A DNA stretch of 64,000 bases from Hygrocybe punicea (Eukaryota > Basidiomycota > Agaricomycetes > Agaricales > Hygrophoraceae): positions 4,712,001 to 4,776,000 of the forward strand of contig OY744462.1 in the NCBI GenBank assembly GCA_963556145.1. The letters are read 5' to 3'. Below, one piece after another: positions 1-11,019 of this stretch. The notes under the pieces were generated by a model. It did not search any database. It was not told the origin of the DNA and was given only the letters and a program-made list of their open reading frames with translations. Numbering within the stretch: the first letter of the stretch is position 1; the number at the start of each line of letters is the position of its first letter. Both the position numbers and the translations under genes were made by a program.

Positions 1-1538
1 CTCCACCTTGGTCTTTTTCAAATGTCCTTCCAGAGCCTCAGTGACAGAATTGCACCCACAATTAAAAGTAACTCACTGTCATCTTGTTCTTCTACCACTG
101 CTTGTCGTGATCTGTCAACTACAGTCAAAATTAGTACATCTGCATCAATTTGGAGGATTGCAACAAACATGGCCTTTTCCTTGGGTCTTGCGGAGCGCTG
201 GTTGAATCTAACACAGCTGATGGTTCTCTTTTGACTGGGTCAGAATTTGTCCCTATGTAGCATATTAAGTTCCACTGCTCTCAGTAGAATTCCATACAGC
301 TGACCATGAACCATTTTTCTCCGTGCTTGGAGATGCTGAATTGCATCTACTAGCTCTCCTTCAGGTTTGTAAGCTGACAGCCTGTGTTTCAAGTCCAATA
401 ACAAGAAATGAGCTGAATTCTTACTTTTGAATACGGGTTTTTGGTCCCATACTTCACTCTTGATTGTCACATGCTGATCTGAACACAGTCAAATGAAATA
501 AATAAAAGGCCATATCAACATTACCTTTAGAGACATGATGTTGTGTTGCCAGTGCAAAATAATCACTTGATGGCTGATATTCACCTGCTATCTTCAATAC
601 GTCTGAATACAGTCACCCTTGCGATATACTCACTGGATACTTCTTGTTTGACGTTGATTGGTTTATTCTCCTCTCGTTCTGTCTTCAATTTAGCCGATCG
701 AAGGAACTGAGTAGCAGTATCCTCTGAACAGGACTGTGAGTCTGATTCCAAGAACAGTGATTGCCTACCTTCTTCAAATGGATCCATTTTCTTTACCAAA
801 GATTTTGGTTCCTTGATAACCGATTGTTCAGATCAGGTTCAGATATCCTGATAGGAGGATTACTCACATGTGGTTTTTCCTCTGGTTTCTCAAGGGGTGG
901 CGGTGTCAGTGATCTCTTGATGGGTTCTGACATGGCCTTGGTCAGCGGAATCAATGACGGAGGCCTCTGAGCATAGCCTGGCGGAGGATAGGGAACTTGA
1001 ATCGGGAATTGAGGTGGGGGCAGCTCATTTATGGGATACTTTTCGCTCCAGTTATCTAATAAGTCGAATCAGTGTGAATATCAATATAAACAATAGTTTG
1101 ATGTATACGATTTGCGGGGTCTCCATTACTTCTGTAGTTGTATTCAAATATATTAGAAATGGTTGATTCGTGTCCTCGACGAACGTTTGGTTTCAGGAAT
1201 TCGGCCCATTGGTGCGCACCAAGGTAAGGCGCAAGATCGACATTTTCAGGAAGCTGGACGATGACGGCATCCATCTAAAGTTCAAGATGAGTACCCTCTC
1301 CCAAGTTTTGAATGTCGAGACTCACTGTGCTCCTGGTGTATATCACCTTTGCGAGGGTGTCTTGCGCTGGGCGGAGTCCACCTTGCTGTTGACTCATGAA
1401 CCGAACCCAGGCACCGACATTGTTGACAAACCCTTGGCTATTCCTATCGCCACCTTGTCCCCAAGGGTGATCAATGACGATGAATGTTGCGTGGGGGTTG
1501 TCGAGATACGGAGGGCCTTTCTTGCCACCTTTCCCCAT
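1..1538 (-). pseudogene. decayed multi-exon hypothetical gene, partial at the window start
   Basis: I do not recognise this protein. On the minus strand a string of open segments could be exons. Residues encoded at 1538-1278 contain an IDHPWGQGG motif. An in-frame TAG follows, and the same frame then continues at 1274-1160 with a segment containing LGAHQWAEFL. A proline-rich stretch lies at about 1050-885 and ends at a GTGAGT donor. A lysine/glutamate-rich stretch follows at 799-581, and an alpha-helical one at 470-240. The frame keeps low complexity out and codon use looks real, so an old gene is more likely than chance. The stop at 1275-1277 and the lack of a clean exon chain suggest decay. 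Downstream exons may lie before position 1. Existence as a gene is moderately likely; the function is unknown. Confidence 0.3.
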
Positions 1539-1615
1539 TGAGCGACTATGATACTAAGAGCATTTGGTGTCAGCAAGGTGTTAGCAGGATGAACATTAGT
1601 GTACCGTGTAAACAA

Positions 1616-2380
1616 TCGGTGCCAGGCTGCGTGAAATAATTTGACTAGGCTGAAGTTGAAAATGAGGGACTGTATAATTATAATATGTCAACTTGAAGAC
1701 ATGTTTGACAGTAACTCACGCAGCAAAGGGCAGGCTCCTGCCAAGCCGCACGGTTCGGGGAAGGGGGAAATAAGAGTAATTTCTTCATTGTGTTAGGACA
1801 ATTCCGAGACTGAGCTACTCCGAATGAAATATTTTCAAAGTCCGTACTCTTACTCGTGAAATGCCGACTTCGTCGGCAGAAACCTTGCTCGCGTGACTTA
1901 GAACCATTTAGAGCGATGGACCAAACTCTGCTTGCAGTGCAACTGAACAACAAACAACAAACAAGGGCACAAATAACTAGTATGAGTGGGATTTCTGCCA
2001 ATTTTCTGGACGATATTAAGAATTTCATGCTTATCCCTATGGAACCCACTAATCCCCCAGGTCCCTAACTGGGACACCACATCTGTACAAGCCACTAGGG
2101 CATACCATGGGTATCGCCAAAACCGCGGTGTCACAGTCATGGGTCTCACAGGTACGGTGACAGTGGTCAACTCCAACCACCCACATTCTACCATGCACCT
2201 GCTCCCACTGGAGTCCCACAGTGTCCGGGTGCCCAGCGGGTATGCGCCAAGGGCCGCCCACACCATCACATGGCTTGCTGATGGCAATGAAAATGACAGG
2301 AAATGACTGGGAGGGTGGTGCATCCACCCCCCAGCCTAGGTATGTGTTTTTTACCTTTTTTTTCAAGCTGTCTGACCACA
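1616..2380. other. no gene seen
   Basis: No credible exon chain is visible. A small hairpin (GCCGAC-TTC-GTCGGC type, near 1862-1878) and a GC-rich patch near 1725-1765 are present. At 2311-2339 (+) the recurrent Gly-Gly-Ala-Ser-Thr-Pro motif abuts a GTATGT donor-like site (see findings). Confidence 0.3.
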
Positions 2381-2382
2381 GA

Positions 2383-2419
2383 TACCTTGCGAATGTGCAC
2401 CGTGCACGTTCACGAGGTA
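2383..2419. repeat. hairpin repeat 1, TACCTYGCGA family
   Basis: This is an inverted repeat of 37 bp. The left arm starts TACCTTGCGAA and the right arm ends TTCACGAGGTA. The centre is the doubled palindrome GTGCAC-C-GTGCAC. It is the short member of a family of five and lacks the TCAATTGA core seen in the others. Confidence 0.6.
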
Positions 2420-2490
2420 TTTACCTCCATCTCTCACCTCCACCCCACACCTCGCATGCACGCACAACGACCAAGCACGGCACACACGGC

Positions 2491-2547
2491 GGCCTCACAA
2501 ATGCATACTGACACATCAACTGACATGTAGACGGCGTTTGCGAGGTC
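2491..2547. repeat. hairpin repeat 2, TACCTYGCGA family (degenerate)
   Basis: This is an imperfect palindrome of about 57 bp centred on TCAACTGA. The right arm TTTGCGAGGTC pairs with GGCCTCACAAA on the left. Several arm positions no longer pair, so this copy is older or less constrained than its neighbours. Confidence 0.5.
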
Positions 2548-2601
2548 ACAGCACCAATGGGAGCATGGGCTACACCCACGCTCCTGTTTCCACATCCAGA
2601 A

Positions 2602-2657
2602 TACCTCGCGAGGGTGACAAACGCGTCAATTGACGCATGTCTGGCCCTTGCGAGGTA
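2602..2657. repeat. hairpin repeat 3, TACCTYGCGA family
   Basis: This is a 56-bp palindrome symmetric about position 2629.5. It starts TACCTCGCGAGGG and ends CCCTTGCGAGGTA, with the central core GCGTCAATTGACGC. It is the cleanest copy of the family. The outer 13 bp and the central 14 bp pair almost perfectly, and the intervening bases are looser. Confidence 0.7.
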
Positions 2658-2886
2658 TCCGGCACCACAGATCCCTGTGGGTTTGGGCAGGACCCACAGT
2701 CCTCGCAGGTTTGGCTAGGACCTGTGGGCCTCGCGGGTTGGGTTGGACCCATACCCGGTGCAGGTGCAGTGTCAATGGGTGCGGGTACGGTGTGGGGTTG
2801 CCTGACCCATCTGAGACCCGTGGTATGCCCTACTAGCCACACACCATTCCCATTCTGCCTCAGGTTAGGCAGGTACACATGCCAGC

Positions 2887-2944
2887 TACCTCGCGAACAA
2901 TGTCTGCACATCCATTGACGTCGTCTGTATGTGTTCGCGAGGTA
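2887..2944. repeat. hairpin repeat 4, TACCTYGCGA family
   Basis: This is a 58-bp palindrome whose ends TACCTCGCGAACA and TGTTCGCGAGGTA are nearly perfect complements. The core is CCATTGACGTCG. It lies 230 bp after copy 3. Confidence 0.7.
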
Positions 2945-4660
2945 GAGTCGGGGGCAGGGACTTTCCACCCACATTCATTGTGGTTGTTGTTGTCTTTCCT
3001 TGCCATTTCCTTGTGTTACATTTTTCAACTCCGCAACTCCGATCCCAACTCCGTTACCCACCATGACGATTCTGCTTTGCCACACCTTCCTTTTTTGTTC
3101 CCTTTTCCCTTTTGTCTTCTTTTGGACATCGTTGTTTCTTCTTGTCATTGTTCTCTTTTCTTCTAGAACAATCCAGACCGACCATGGACACATCCCCACG
3201 TTACCTTGCTGTACCCAAACAGTCTCCTTGCCGACAGACATCATTGCTATTGTCTTTTCCCTCGCCCTGACATATTGTTGACTTCATCCCACGACAAACC
3301 GATTTACAATGGCTGTACTCCTGACACAGCTCATTACTGTTATTGTTATTGGCAGCATTGCCATCACCTTCCTGATCGGTTTCTACTTTGTTATGATCTA
3401 TCTTTGGCATTGGTACCGAAACCCTTCTGCCATCGATACTTCTGACTTCCACCTCGACAATATCTCACCACGTAATTGACAATTGCCATACCTGGATATT
3501 TGGTTTCCATATTCATACCCTGTGCCTACCATTATCCTCCCTGACGATCCGACAACATTCCTCACCTGCATGTGAACTCTGAACAATCCCCGATCATGAG
3601 ACATTTCACTGTTCTCTCTAATCCGACCATTGCCGAAGCATACTCTTTTGGACTTCGACCACAAACCATATGACTTCCCAAACAGTGAACCAACCCCTAT
3701 CGCATATTGTTCACATGACATCGCTTCATTGCAGTACCCAACATCTTATTCCCACAGCTTGTCACTCGTGCCATGACTCGAAACCTGGACCCACATTCAT
3801 TTAACCTTTTCCATCTATAACCTTGATATCTCCCACACTCGTTTACAATGATACCCTTTCTTGGACGAATACCGACATCAGGTGGACCGCATTGTTCCAC
3901 AGACAGGACAAGACATTGCTCCTTGATACGTCATCGACACAGACATCATCATCTGGTACAGCTTATGCTGTTCACATGTCTGACCTCGACTATCCCACCA
4001 TCCTAGTTGGTTTTCCCTCCACACATTCCTTTGTTTTCCTTTATACCGACCTTGTTGCTATGTCCCCGCTACCTCAAGACACTCTCATCACCAATCCTAC
4101 ACTGGACGATACCCATCTTCGACCTGACCGTGCAATGCACTTGCTGGACTACGCACTTGCCTGTTACAGCAAGTGTAGACCCCGAATTGGCAATTCTGCA
4201 TGTCACATGATCCGATGACAAATCATCCGAATCATCCAGACCTCTTATATTCCTCAATGACACCCGGGCCTCCAGCTGGATCGTGAGAACATCGACATGA
4301 GGACGCCTCATGTATGCCTCATGGTGAACACATGGTAGAGTTGGACATGTTGTGGCTTCATGGTTGTATTTCTAATTACCTCCCCTCAAGACCAGTCACT
4401 ATATATACTGTTCTTGTTGTTGGTTCGGACTTTTTCTTCTTTTCCTTTCTTTACGTTTAGTCTGGTTCTTGGGGCAGACTCATCTTGTTTTGGGTAACCC
4501 CCACGGCTCGCAATGACATTAGACCTTGACCCCCCCTCTTAGCAGTGTTGTCTTAGCTGTAAGCAACAATGAAAACTGCTCTCCTCTCCTCTGGAATCCG
4601 ATCCCTAGTTAAGTTGATTGTTGCCGGAGCCCGCTGCAGAAGCGATCCGTAACACCTTGC
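2945..4660. other. no gene seen; pyrimidine-rich intergenic DNA
   Basis: Open frames here are short and show no recognisable domain. The plus strand is rich in C and T (TTCC, CCAC, GACA words). Nothing supports a coding, RNA or mobile-element call. Confidence 0.3.
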
Positions 4661-4664
4661 TGGA

Positions 4665-4722
4665 TACCTCGCGAAAGACGTCTGCATGTCAATTGACACT
4701 GTCCATGCATGTTCACGAGGTG
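4665..4722. repeat. hairpin repeat 5, TACCTYGCGA family
   Basis: This palindrome of about 58 bp begins TACCTCGCGAAAGACG and ends TTCACGAGGTG, with the core TGTCAATTGACA. It is an outlying copy, 1.7 kb from copy 4, with the same architecture (conserved ends, conserved TCAATTGA core, variable spacers). Confidence 0.65.
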
Positions 4723-5096
4723 GAGGTGGCAGAGGAGCCTTCTTTCCCCATCGTCCTCATTTCTTTTGTTGTTCCTTGCCACGTTCCTAAATGCTTCCAC
4801 TTCCTCATCCTCGTGGAGTGACCAGGGAGGTGGGTTGGGAGTACCTGGGCTGGTTAGTGGGCACATCACCATTCTAGCCTTTCTGGTCACCCTCATACTT
4901 GCCACTGCCACCGTCATAGTCATTGCTGTCATCATCATCATCACCTTCATTGCCGTCATTGTCATTATCGCCTTTGTTGTTGGGGTCGTTGCCATTGGTT
5001 GTTGGTCACGACTTTGTCCTTATCAGGACTTGAGTTACCTATGAAAAAAATAGATAATATTTGACAAGAAAAAAGTTACCTTGGGGCCATGGTGGC

Positions 5097-5520
5097 ACTA
5101 CTAGTATTGCTGGTACTGGTCCTGCTGGGGTGCTAGTGCTAATGCTGCCCTGCTGTGGGCATGAGTGGTGTCACACTAATGCTGGTGCTGGGACTTGCCC
5201 TAGTGCAGGGACTGGTGCTGATGCTGGTGCTGGTGTTAGTATTGCACGTGTCCCCCACTGGTACTGGTGCTGTTGCTGCGGTGCTTGTGCTGATGCTGGT
5301 GCCCTCACTGGTGCCAGTGCCCACACTGGGTGCTGGCCATTGCTATGCTGTTCTGGAGCTGGTACCGAGCTTGTTCTGGCCAGCGATGTCGCCGGTGTTG
5401 GTACCTGCGCTGGTGCTCATGGTGCTGGTACTGCTGATACTGCCATGAGAGCTGGCATTATCACTGTGCCCACCCTTGTGCCCTTGGTCTTTGCTGGTGC
5501 TGGCACCATTTGTGGTCAGT
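5097..5520. repeat. CTGGTGCTGG-type degenerate minisatellite
   Basis: The stretch is built from loosely repeated TGCTGGTGCTGG/TGGTACTGG words. All frames therefore stay open as low-complexity Gly/Ala/Thr or Val/Leu peptides. A plausible minus-strand intron (GTAACT...CATAG) lies just outside at about 5040-5085, so it may once have been an exon of a low-complexity gene. I see no domain. Confidence 0.5.
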
Positions 5521-5687
5521 GGCTGACATTGTTTACACTTATGTATGGAAAACAGAAAAAAGGGCTTCAATTATGAGGTGGAGAAACCTTGACAAGCAAG
5601 GTAATTTCCCCAACCCTCACTGGTGGCTTGTATCAAACATTTGTAAACAAACGTGCCACCTTCCCACCATCTTGATATAGTAGTGTC

Positions 5688-5957
5688 ATGTACTTAGCAG
5701 CATTGCCTGATATAGACATAACAGCTATGCTTGAGCAACACACATTTCATCGCATTATCCAGGTCTTCTCTGATTGTGATTCCACTGTCACTGAGTTCCT
5801 GACAACACTCCTTGCTAGAAACACACACTCCAACCACCCCCTTGACATCATTGCTAAAGCACAAGACATCATTACCACACTTCTCCACCATCCTCTTGCA
5901 CACCACTCAGTCACTCAGTGGGCATCTGAATATGTTATTTTTATGGCTGGCAAGTGA
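5688..5957 (+). CDS. hypothetical 89-aa ORF, possibly an exon of a repeat-family gene
   Basis: This is an open frame without low complexity. It contains a helical segment (FLTTLLARN, followed by IITTLLHHPLAHHSV) that resembles the N-terminal helices of multicopy agaricomycete proteins linked to transposable elements. No domain or active site can be named. The ATG at 5688 is the first in frame. No matching exons are seen downstream, so it may be a relic. Confidence 0.25.
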   Translation: MYLAALPDIDITAMLEQHTFHRIIQVFSDCDSTVTEFLTTLLARNTHSNHPLDIIAKAQDIITTLLHHPLAHHSVTQWASEYVIFMAGK

Positions 5958-5959
5958 CC

Positions 5960-6760
5960 AACCACCAATGTGACCTCTCTTCCTTTTCAAGCTTCCTTTC
6001 CTACATTCGCCTCCCTTAACACCATTTGCCTCCATGGCCCTCCACTGCTTTACTGCTCCCATATCCTACACTGACTGGCACCCGCCTTATCATCTTCCAC
6101 TCCCTGTCATCCTCTGTCTCTTTCCCCTTCATATCTTCGCCACGTTCACATATGATGATACTGTAAATGCTGTTGAAACTATTTTTTTCCTCTAATGCTT
6201 TAAACGTTGTCATGACCCCAAATGGTTTTGGGTGTAATATCATGGGTTTACCATTGGACCATGGACTTAGATATTTAAGTGCAAGACTATGGATGCACAC
6301 CTACACTCATTAGTACCCATTCTATGCCTTTCCACATTATGCATGCTAGTGAACAGACACAAATAGCATATATGCTTACCTTTATATCATTTATTATGGC
6401 TTCACTAGCAATGCCCAGACCTAGCCGTTTATGTATGGTGCACAGAGGCACATCCCCCACTCATTAGTATTTATCATATATTTCTCTGTATTGCGCGTGC
6501 AAGGAGACAAGCCCAACTAGCATTCTTACCTATATTAGCAGTAATGGATTGATTACAAATCTTGTTTACTTGTATTGATCAAAAGCGGCTCAGCTAGATA
6601 ATGGGAAATGATTAGATAAGATGTGAACAAGAGGATGATAAGATAATGATAAGATAGGATGCATCAGAGAGTGATTGTGATTGTCTACTTACATAAAGAC
6701 AACGGAGGTCTATCGTTCTGAGCAGTCCTCAAAGTTGTTATAAACAGTCCAAATGGAGAT
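5960..6760. other. no gene seen
   Basis: AT-rich sequence without a supportable exon. It leads into the motif-rich promoter-like segment that follows. Confidence 0.3.
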
Positions 6761-6765
6761 AGAGC

Positions 6766-6874
6766 CCATTGTTCACAGCCTCTTTGATGCCATCCATTGT
6801 TCTCATGACTCAGTCCCATTGTTCTCACTTTCCCATTGTTCTCAGTCCCCCATTGTTCTCCAACAGTATAAATA
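6766..6874 (+). promoter_or_regulatory. TATA promoter with five CCATTGTTCTC-type motifs
   Basis: Copies of CCATTGTTC start at 6766, 6794, 6816, 6833 and 6850, and a TATAAATA box starts at 6867. The last three motifs and the TATA box are exactly 17 bp apart. The ATTGTT core is the kind of site bound by HMG-box proteins (family knowledge). No ORF follows closely, so this may be the U3 of an orphan LTR or the promoter of a non-coding transcript. Confidence 0.4.
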
Positions 6875-6889
6875 GGGCCCCCAAATTCC

Positions 6890-7240
6890 AGTAGTCAGTA
6901 GGATTTCCCCCCTCACCACTCAGTAGTCACTCTTAGTTGGGTTCACACAGTGTGATCCCTCATTCTCTTAGTACTAGTAGTTACTCATTGTAGTAGCTAG
7001 TGCTTGCAATCCAGTCTAGTTCACTCTTATTCTATCATTCTCTGAGTTCCCCTTGTCATCAAGGAGAATTCACTCAGTTCACTCAGTCCAATCAATTCAT
7101 TAGTCAGCATTAGTTAGCTAGATACACTTCTAAGGTTAAGGTTTCATCATAAACAAAACAGAGTATTCAAAAGGTATTAAAGATATCCCTGAACTAGTAG
7201 CCAATGTGCATTTGAAAAGCTTGGGATTTACTGTATTTAT
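6890..7240. other. presumed transcribed, non-coding leader
   Basis: A CT-rich stretch with repeated CACTCAGT/TCACTC words follows the TATA box. No ORF is supportable. Confidence 0.25.
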
Positions 7241-7250
7241 CACTCCCCCA

Positions 7251-7620
7251 GGAATCCACATGGAATCCACCTTCAGTCCACCTTCAGTCCACATTGTCCG
7301 CCTCCAGTCCACCTCCAGTCCACCTCCAGTCCACCTTCAGTCCACCTTTAGTCCTACCAAAATTTGTCCACCCCCAGTCCACTCCAGGTGGACTCCACAT
7401 GGAGTCTGCATGTAGGACTGGACTCATGGTGGACTATTGGTGGACTTTGTCCGGACTTTTGATGGACTGATAAATGATTTTCAGGATAAAGCTTCCACAT
7501 GGATTCCACATGGACTCCACATGGACAAGACATGGACTATGCAAGAACAGATTCAAGATGGACTCCATGTGGACTCCATGTGGACTTTATCCGGACTTTT
7601 CATGGACTGATGAATGATGA
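7251..7620. repeat. left subterminal repeat array (CCACATGGACTCC, CCACCTTCAGT)
   Basis: There are about twenty degenerate copies of a GTCCACCT/CCACATGGACT word. A longer unit, TCCGGACTTTTSATGGACTGA, occurs near 7451 and again near 7590. Confidence 0.6.
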
Positions 7621-9240
7621 TCATAACAAAGTAACTATTATGTATTTCATGGGTTCATGATATAAACTAGACATGAAAGCATCATAAACAGTAATCAACA
7701 TTTTAGCATACTTTTTATGAAGGAATCCAGTTGAAATTCAGTTAGAAACCTTATACAAATTTCTAAACCACCGGCTTTCATCAACCATTTTGTAATTTAC
7801 TAACCCAATTTTGTAGATAATGCAATTCTAAAACTGCCAGGAGTCTTAGAAGTCACAAGAGCATATTATTTATTTTAGGTAATATTTTCCCACGCTCCAT
7901 ATTTTGTAACTCTCAAGTCTATGCAAAACTAATGGTCCCCTATCTGATTGTATTTATCATAGTCATATCAAATATCAGTATTATTATATCAGTTCTTGTA
8001 ATTAGAAGTGCTCAATTCTGAAGAAAGGTTGCATGACTTGTTATGCAACCTTGAGTATGTTACTGTTACAAACCACTAAATTATGTAATATTTCATATTA
8101 GTGAATATTGTCACAAGCAGTATTCTATTATTTAGAAACATTTTTATCATCATACAATTGTATGATATATGGAATGTTGAAAATAGTTGGTTTCAACACT
8201 CACTCAGTTCAAGCCCTCACAATTTGTTCAAGATGATACATATATAAAGACAACATCTGAACTGCATAGTTCCTGTTAATGAAAAACCTATGATGCAATT
8301 GCTAGCCTTCTCTGTCAATGTCAATTCCATCATCAATGTCACTATCATCATCACCATCAGAATCTATTTCCTCTCCCCTCTTCTGCTTTTCTGTCTGCCT
8401 TTTGATCACTTGCTCTGTATGAAGAAACAGCATTGTATGCAAAAACCAGTTAAAGTTGCCCACAGTCATTCTTTTCAGAATGGTCTGAAATCCTCCTACC
8501 CATGCATTTAACTGCTCACTTGCCTATAATATGTTTTAGTATCAGCTAAGTAAATGATTGAAATAGAACTTGCTTGAGTATTAAATACACATTTATAATG
8601 AGGGTTCCCATGCCTATCATGTTCAACTGTGACAAGATTTGGTTGAAAACCATTCAGGGGAGCAGATGTTCAACACAGATAGTCTGATGTACAATGATTG
8701 ATATAATGATAGGAATCCACAATGTTGCTTTCCATGTGTTCCAACTCCCATGTAATGGCCATGTGGAGGACCATGCAGGCTTTGTCAATGCAAACATAAT
8801 CTGGTCATATTTCAGAAGTTGGATAGGCCTTTTTTTTGAAACCTCTGGACCTTTATCTAAGGTCTTTTTGCATTTTTTTCATTGCTGTTTCATTGCTGTT
8901 TTCAGTAATCCTGGCAGAGCTTGAAATGCATACCAAATATCTGTGTTTGGTAAATAACCAATGAAATACAGGATGGATTGTTAAGGTGTTACAGGGAAAA
9001 ATCATCTATCTTACAAGAGCTAGGCAGCCCCATGTTTAGTTCCTGAATAATACATGTATTACAAAAGACAAACAATTCAACTGTTTTCAGTCTGAGGCAA
9101 ATAACTCAGCAGCCAGACTTCAGATTCACACAGTTGTATGAGCAAATCCTATCTATAGTTGTAGGGCTAGGCAGCCCCATAATTAATGTTACACATTGTT
9201 CATTTTTACATGGAGTTATGAACATACTAAACAATGTAGA
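7621..9240. other. AT-rich, no gene seen
   Basis: No exon chain is supportable. Open frames are short and hydrophobic, with codons expected from AT-rich non-coding DNA. The phrase GCTAGGCAGCCCCAT recurs near 9020 and 9168. Confidence 0.3.
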
Positions 9241-9260
9241 TTATCCAGGACTAAGCTTTT

Positions 9261-9549
9261 GCTCTGACACAGGAGACAGACAGGGATTTTTTGTGATCAA
9301 ATAATATGCAAATATCCAGTCACAATTTAAATCCTAAATATTTGAATCATTTTCTATTTTCTGAATACATGCTCACAATAATGAAAACAATAAAGTAGTA
9401 TTTTCTGTGTGCACTATTTTCTGTATGAATACCACTTTTAGATAATATTATTCTGCAATATTTCCACAATTGAGATAACAACACAAATGGTGACTGGATA
9501 TCTGCATATTATTTGATTGCAAAAAATCCTCATCCATCTCCTGTGTGAG
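9261..9549. mobile_element. foldback MITE family B, copy 1
   Basis: Inverted arms of about 60 bp read CACAGGAGA...ATTTTTTG...ATCAAATAATATGC...ATCCAGTCAC on both strands. They enclose an AT-rich middle of about 170 bp. A diverged relative with the same arm sequence lies at 50046-50630. No ORF is present, so it would be a non-autonomous element. Confidence 0.6.
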
Positions 9550-9724
9550 TTGCTACCTTTTTCACTCCCAGGCCATATTTTGTTCAGATCTTGGTCTGAT
9601 CACAGCTGCCATACAATAGTCAGTCTTGACAGCCCATCTTTGGCAAGTTTTTCAGGAAATTTCACACTTTTGTTAGTTTTCTGTAACTACATCACTATTC
9701 CAAAATTACCTAAATAATTATTAC

Positions 9725-10078
9725 TAAAGGAGAGGGTGGAGAAGATAAGGTGGGGACAGAAGGAAAAAAGGGCAAGGAGAGGGGGGGAAGGGGGGGAGTG
9801 AGAGTGAGGGGAAGGGGAAAGTGGGAGGGGAAGTGAGAAGGGGGGGGAAAGTGGGAGGTGAGGGAGGCGGAGGGGGGGAAATGGGGGGAAATGGGGGAGG
9901 GCAAGGGTGGGGTTAACGGGGAGGCAAGGGAGGGGTTAATGGGGGGGCAAGGGAGGGGGAATCGGGGCAGCAAGGGAGGGGTTAATGGGGTGGCAAGGGA
10001 GGGGGAATCGGGGCAGAAAGGGAAGGGGAATCGGGGAGGAAAGGGAGGGGGAAATGGGGGGGAGAGGGAGAGGGCGGC
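9725..10078 (+). repeat. polypurine tract of about 350 bp
   Basis: The plus strand is almost uninterrupted G and A, with many runs of four or more G. Such tracts can form triplex or G-quadruplex DNA. The proline-rich minus-strand reading is a composition artefact. Confidence 0.7.
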
Positions 10079-10174
10079 GGTCCGTCCTCGCTCGCGGTCC
10101 TCGGTTGCTGCCACCGCTTGTTGCTGTCATTGCCGTTGCCATTGCCATTGACGCTGCTGTTGCTGCTGCTGCCA

Positions 10175-10507
10175 TTACTGTTGTCGTTGTCCCTCGTCAT
10201 CCCCATAGCTACTTAGAATACGATTGTTAGTAAAAAAATGAATGAATAACAAAAAAACTCACGAAGCAGCGGGGGTGGGTGCACCACCCTCCACCGCGTC
10301 CGGTTCTTGCATCACTGCTGCTGCTGCGGTTGCATGCACACTCGTGGGCTTCCTTCTGTGCTCGGCAGTGGCCTGGTGTGTGGGTATGCGCGGCGCATAA
10401 GTAAAAGGGACGAAAGAAATAAAGAAAATACTCACTTTTGGCAGTGGGGGTGGATGCACCACTCCCCGCTGCGACTTTTCTTCGTTACTGTGCCTTGCTC
10501 CTGTCAT
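10175..10507 (-). CDS. possible low-complexity spliced gene with GGAPTP motif
   Basis: An ATG at 10507 opens a short exon ending at a GTGAGT donor (10435). A second exon (about 10375-10263) ends in Gly-Gly-Ala-Pro-Thr-Pro-Ala-Ala at a second GTGAGT donor. That intron ends with CTAAC and an AG near 10210, and a third short exon stops at 10175-10177. The predicted peptide of about 75 aa is rich in Ala, Pro and Gln with no known domain. Splice signals are good but composition is poor, so this is a weak gene call. Confidence 0.25.
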
Positions 10508-10575
10508 TAACCGGCACTGCGTTTTGTTGGCATGGGCGTGGGCATGGGCACAGCGTCATGGATTTGCAGAGTCCG

Positions 10576-11004
10576 TTACTGTCCTGGCGGTTGTGGTTGC
10601 ACCATCATCTGCTGCTGCTGCCCTTGCCGCCGCCGTTGCTGCTGGCAGTTGCTGCGCTGTAACCATAAATAAGTTAGTAGCAAAAAAATCAATGAAAAAT
10701 ATACCTTTGCAGCGGGAGTGGGAGCCCCACCCATGCTGCTTCTGTTGCTCCCATTCCGGGTTGCCGTTTTGGTGCTGCTGGTTGTCGTTGAGGATCTGCT
10801 GGGTGCTGCTTGGGCGTTGTTTGGGTCGTTGCCGCGTGCTGGCATTGCCGTGGTATTGGGCATGTTGGTGGATTGTTGAGGGTCACGTGCACGAATGGAA
10901 CGCATCAGGTGACATTGTTGATTGTTCACACGACAATAAATATGAAGAAATAAATGAAATAAATAAAGAAATATATTGTGGACAGGGTGAGAACTTGTAA
11001 GCAA
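10576..11004 (-). CDS. possible low-complexity ORF with GGAPTP motif
   Basis: The open frame is rich in Asn, Ser, Thr and Gln. At 10733-10705 it carries Gly-Gly-Ala-Pro-Thr-Pro-Ala-Ala followed at once by GTATAT. The next 48 bp form a textbook small intron (CTAAC branch site, TTACAG acceptor) whose length is a multiple of three. The frame is open whether or not it is spliced. No function can be inferred. The repeated motif links it to 10175-10507 and to 2311-2339. Confidence 0.25.
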   Translation of the reverse strand: MLTSSHPVHNIFLYLFHLFLHIYCRVNNQQCHLMRSIRARDPQQSTNMPNTTAMPARGNDPNNAQAAPSRSSTTTSSTKTATRNGSNRSSMGGAPTPAAKVYFSLIFLLLTYLWLQRSNCQQQRRRQGQQQQMMVQPQPPGQ

Positions 11005-11019
11005 TCCTACACAGTTTGA

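Noticed and set aside
1725..1890. Group II intron domain V-like GC-rich patch (CACGGTTCGGGGAAG) and nearby hairpin
   Set aside because: The 34-nt domain V fold cannot be drawn and no intron ORF or 5' GTGYG start is near.
5061..5576. 171-aa Gly/Ala/Cys-rich protein
   Set aside because: Encoded by a TGCTGGTGCTGG minisatellite; no domain and no splice support on that strand.
9710..10206. Proline-rich minus-strand protein
   Set aside because: Artefact of a polypurine tract; all frames on that strand stay open.
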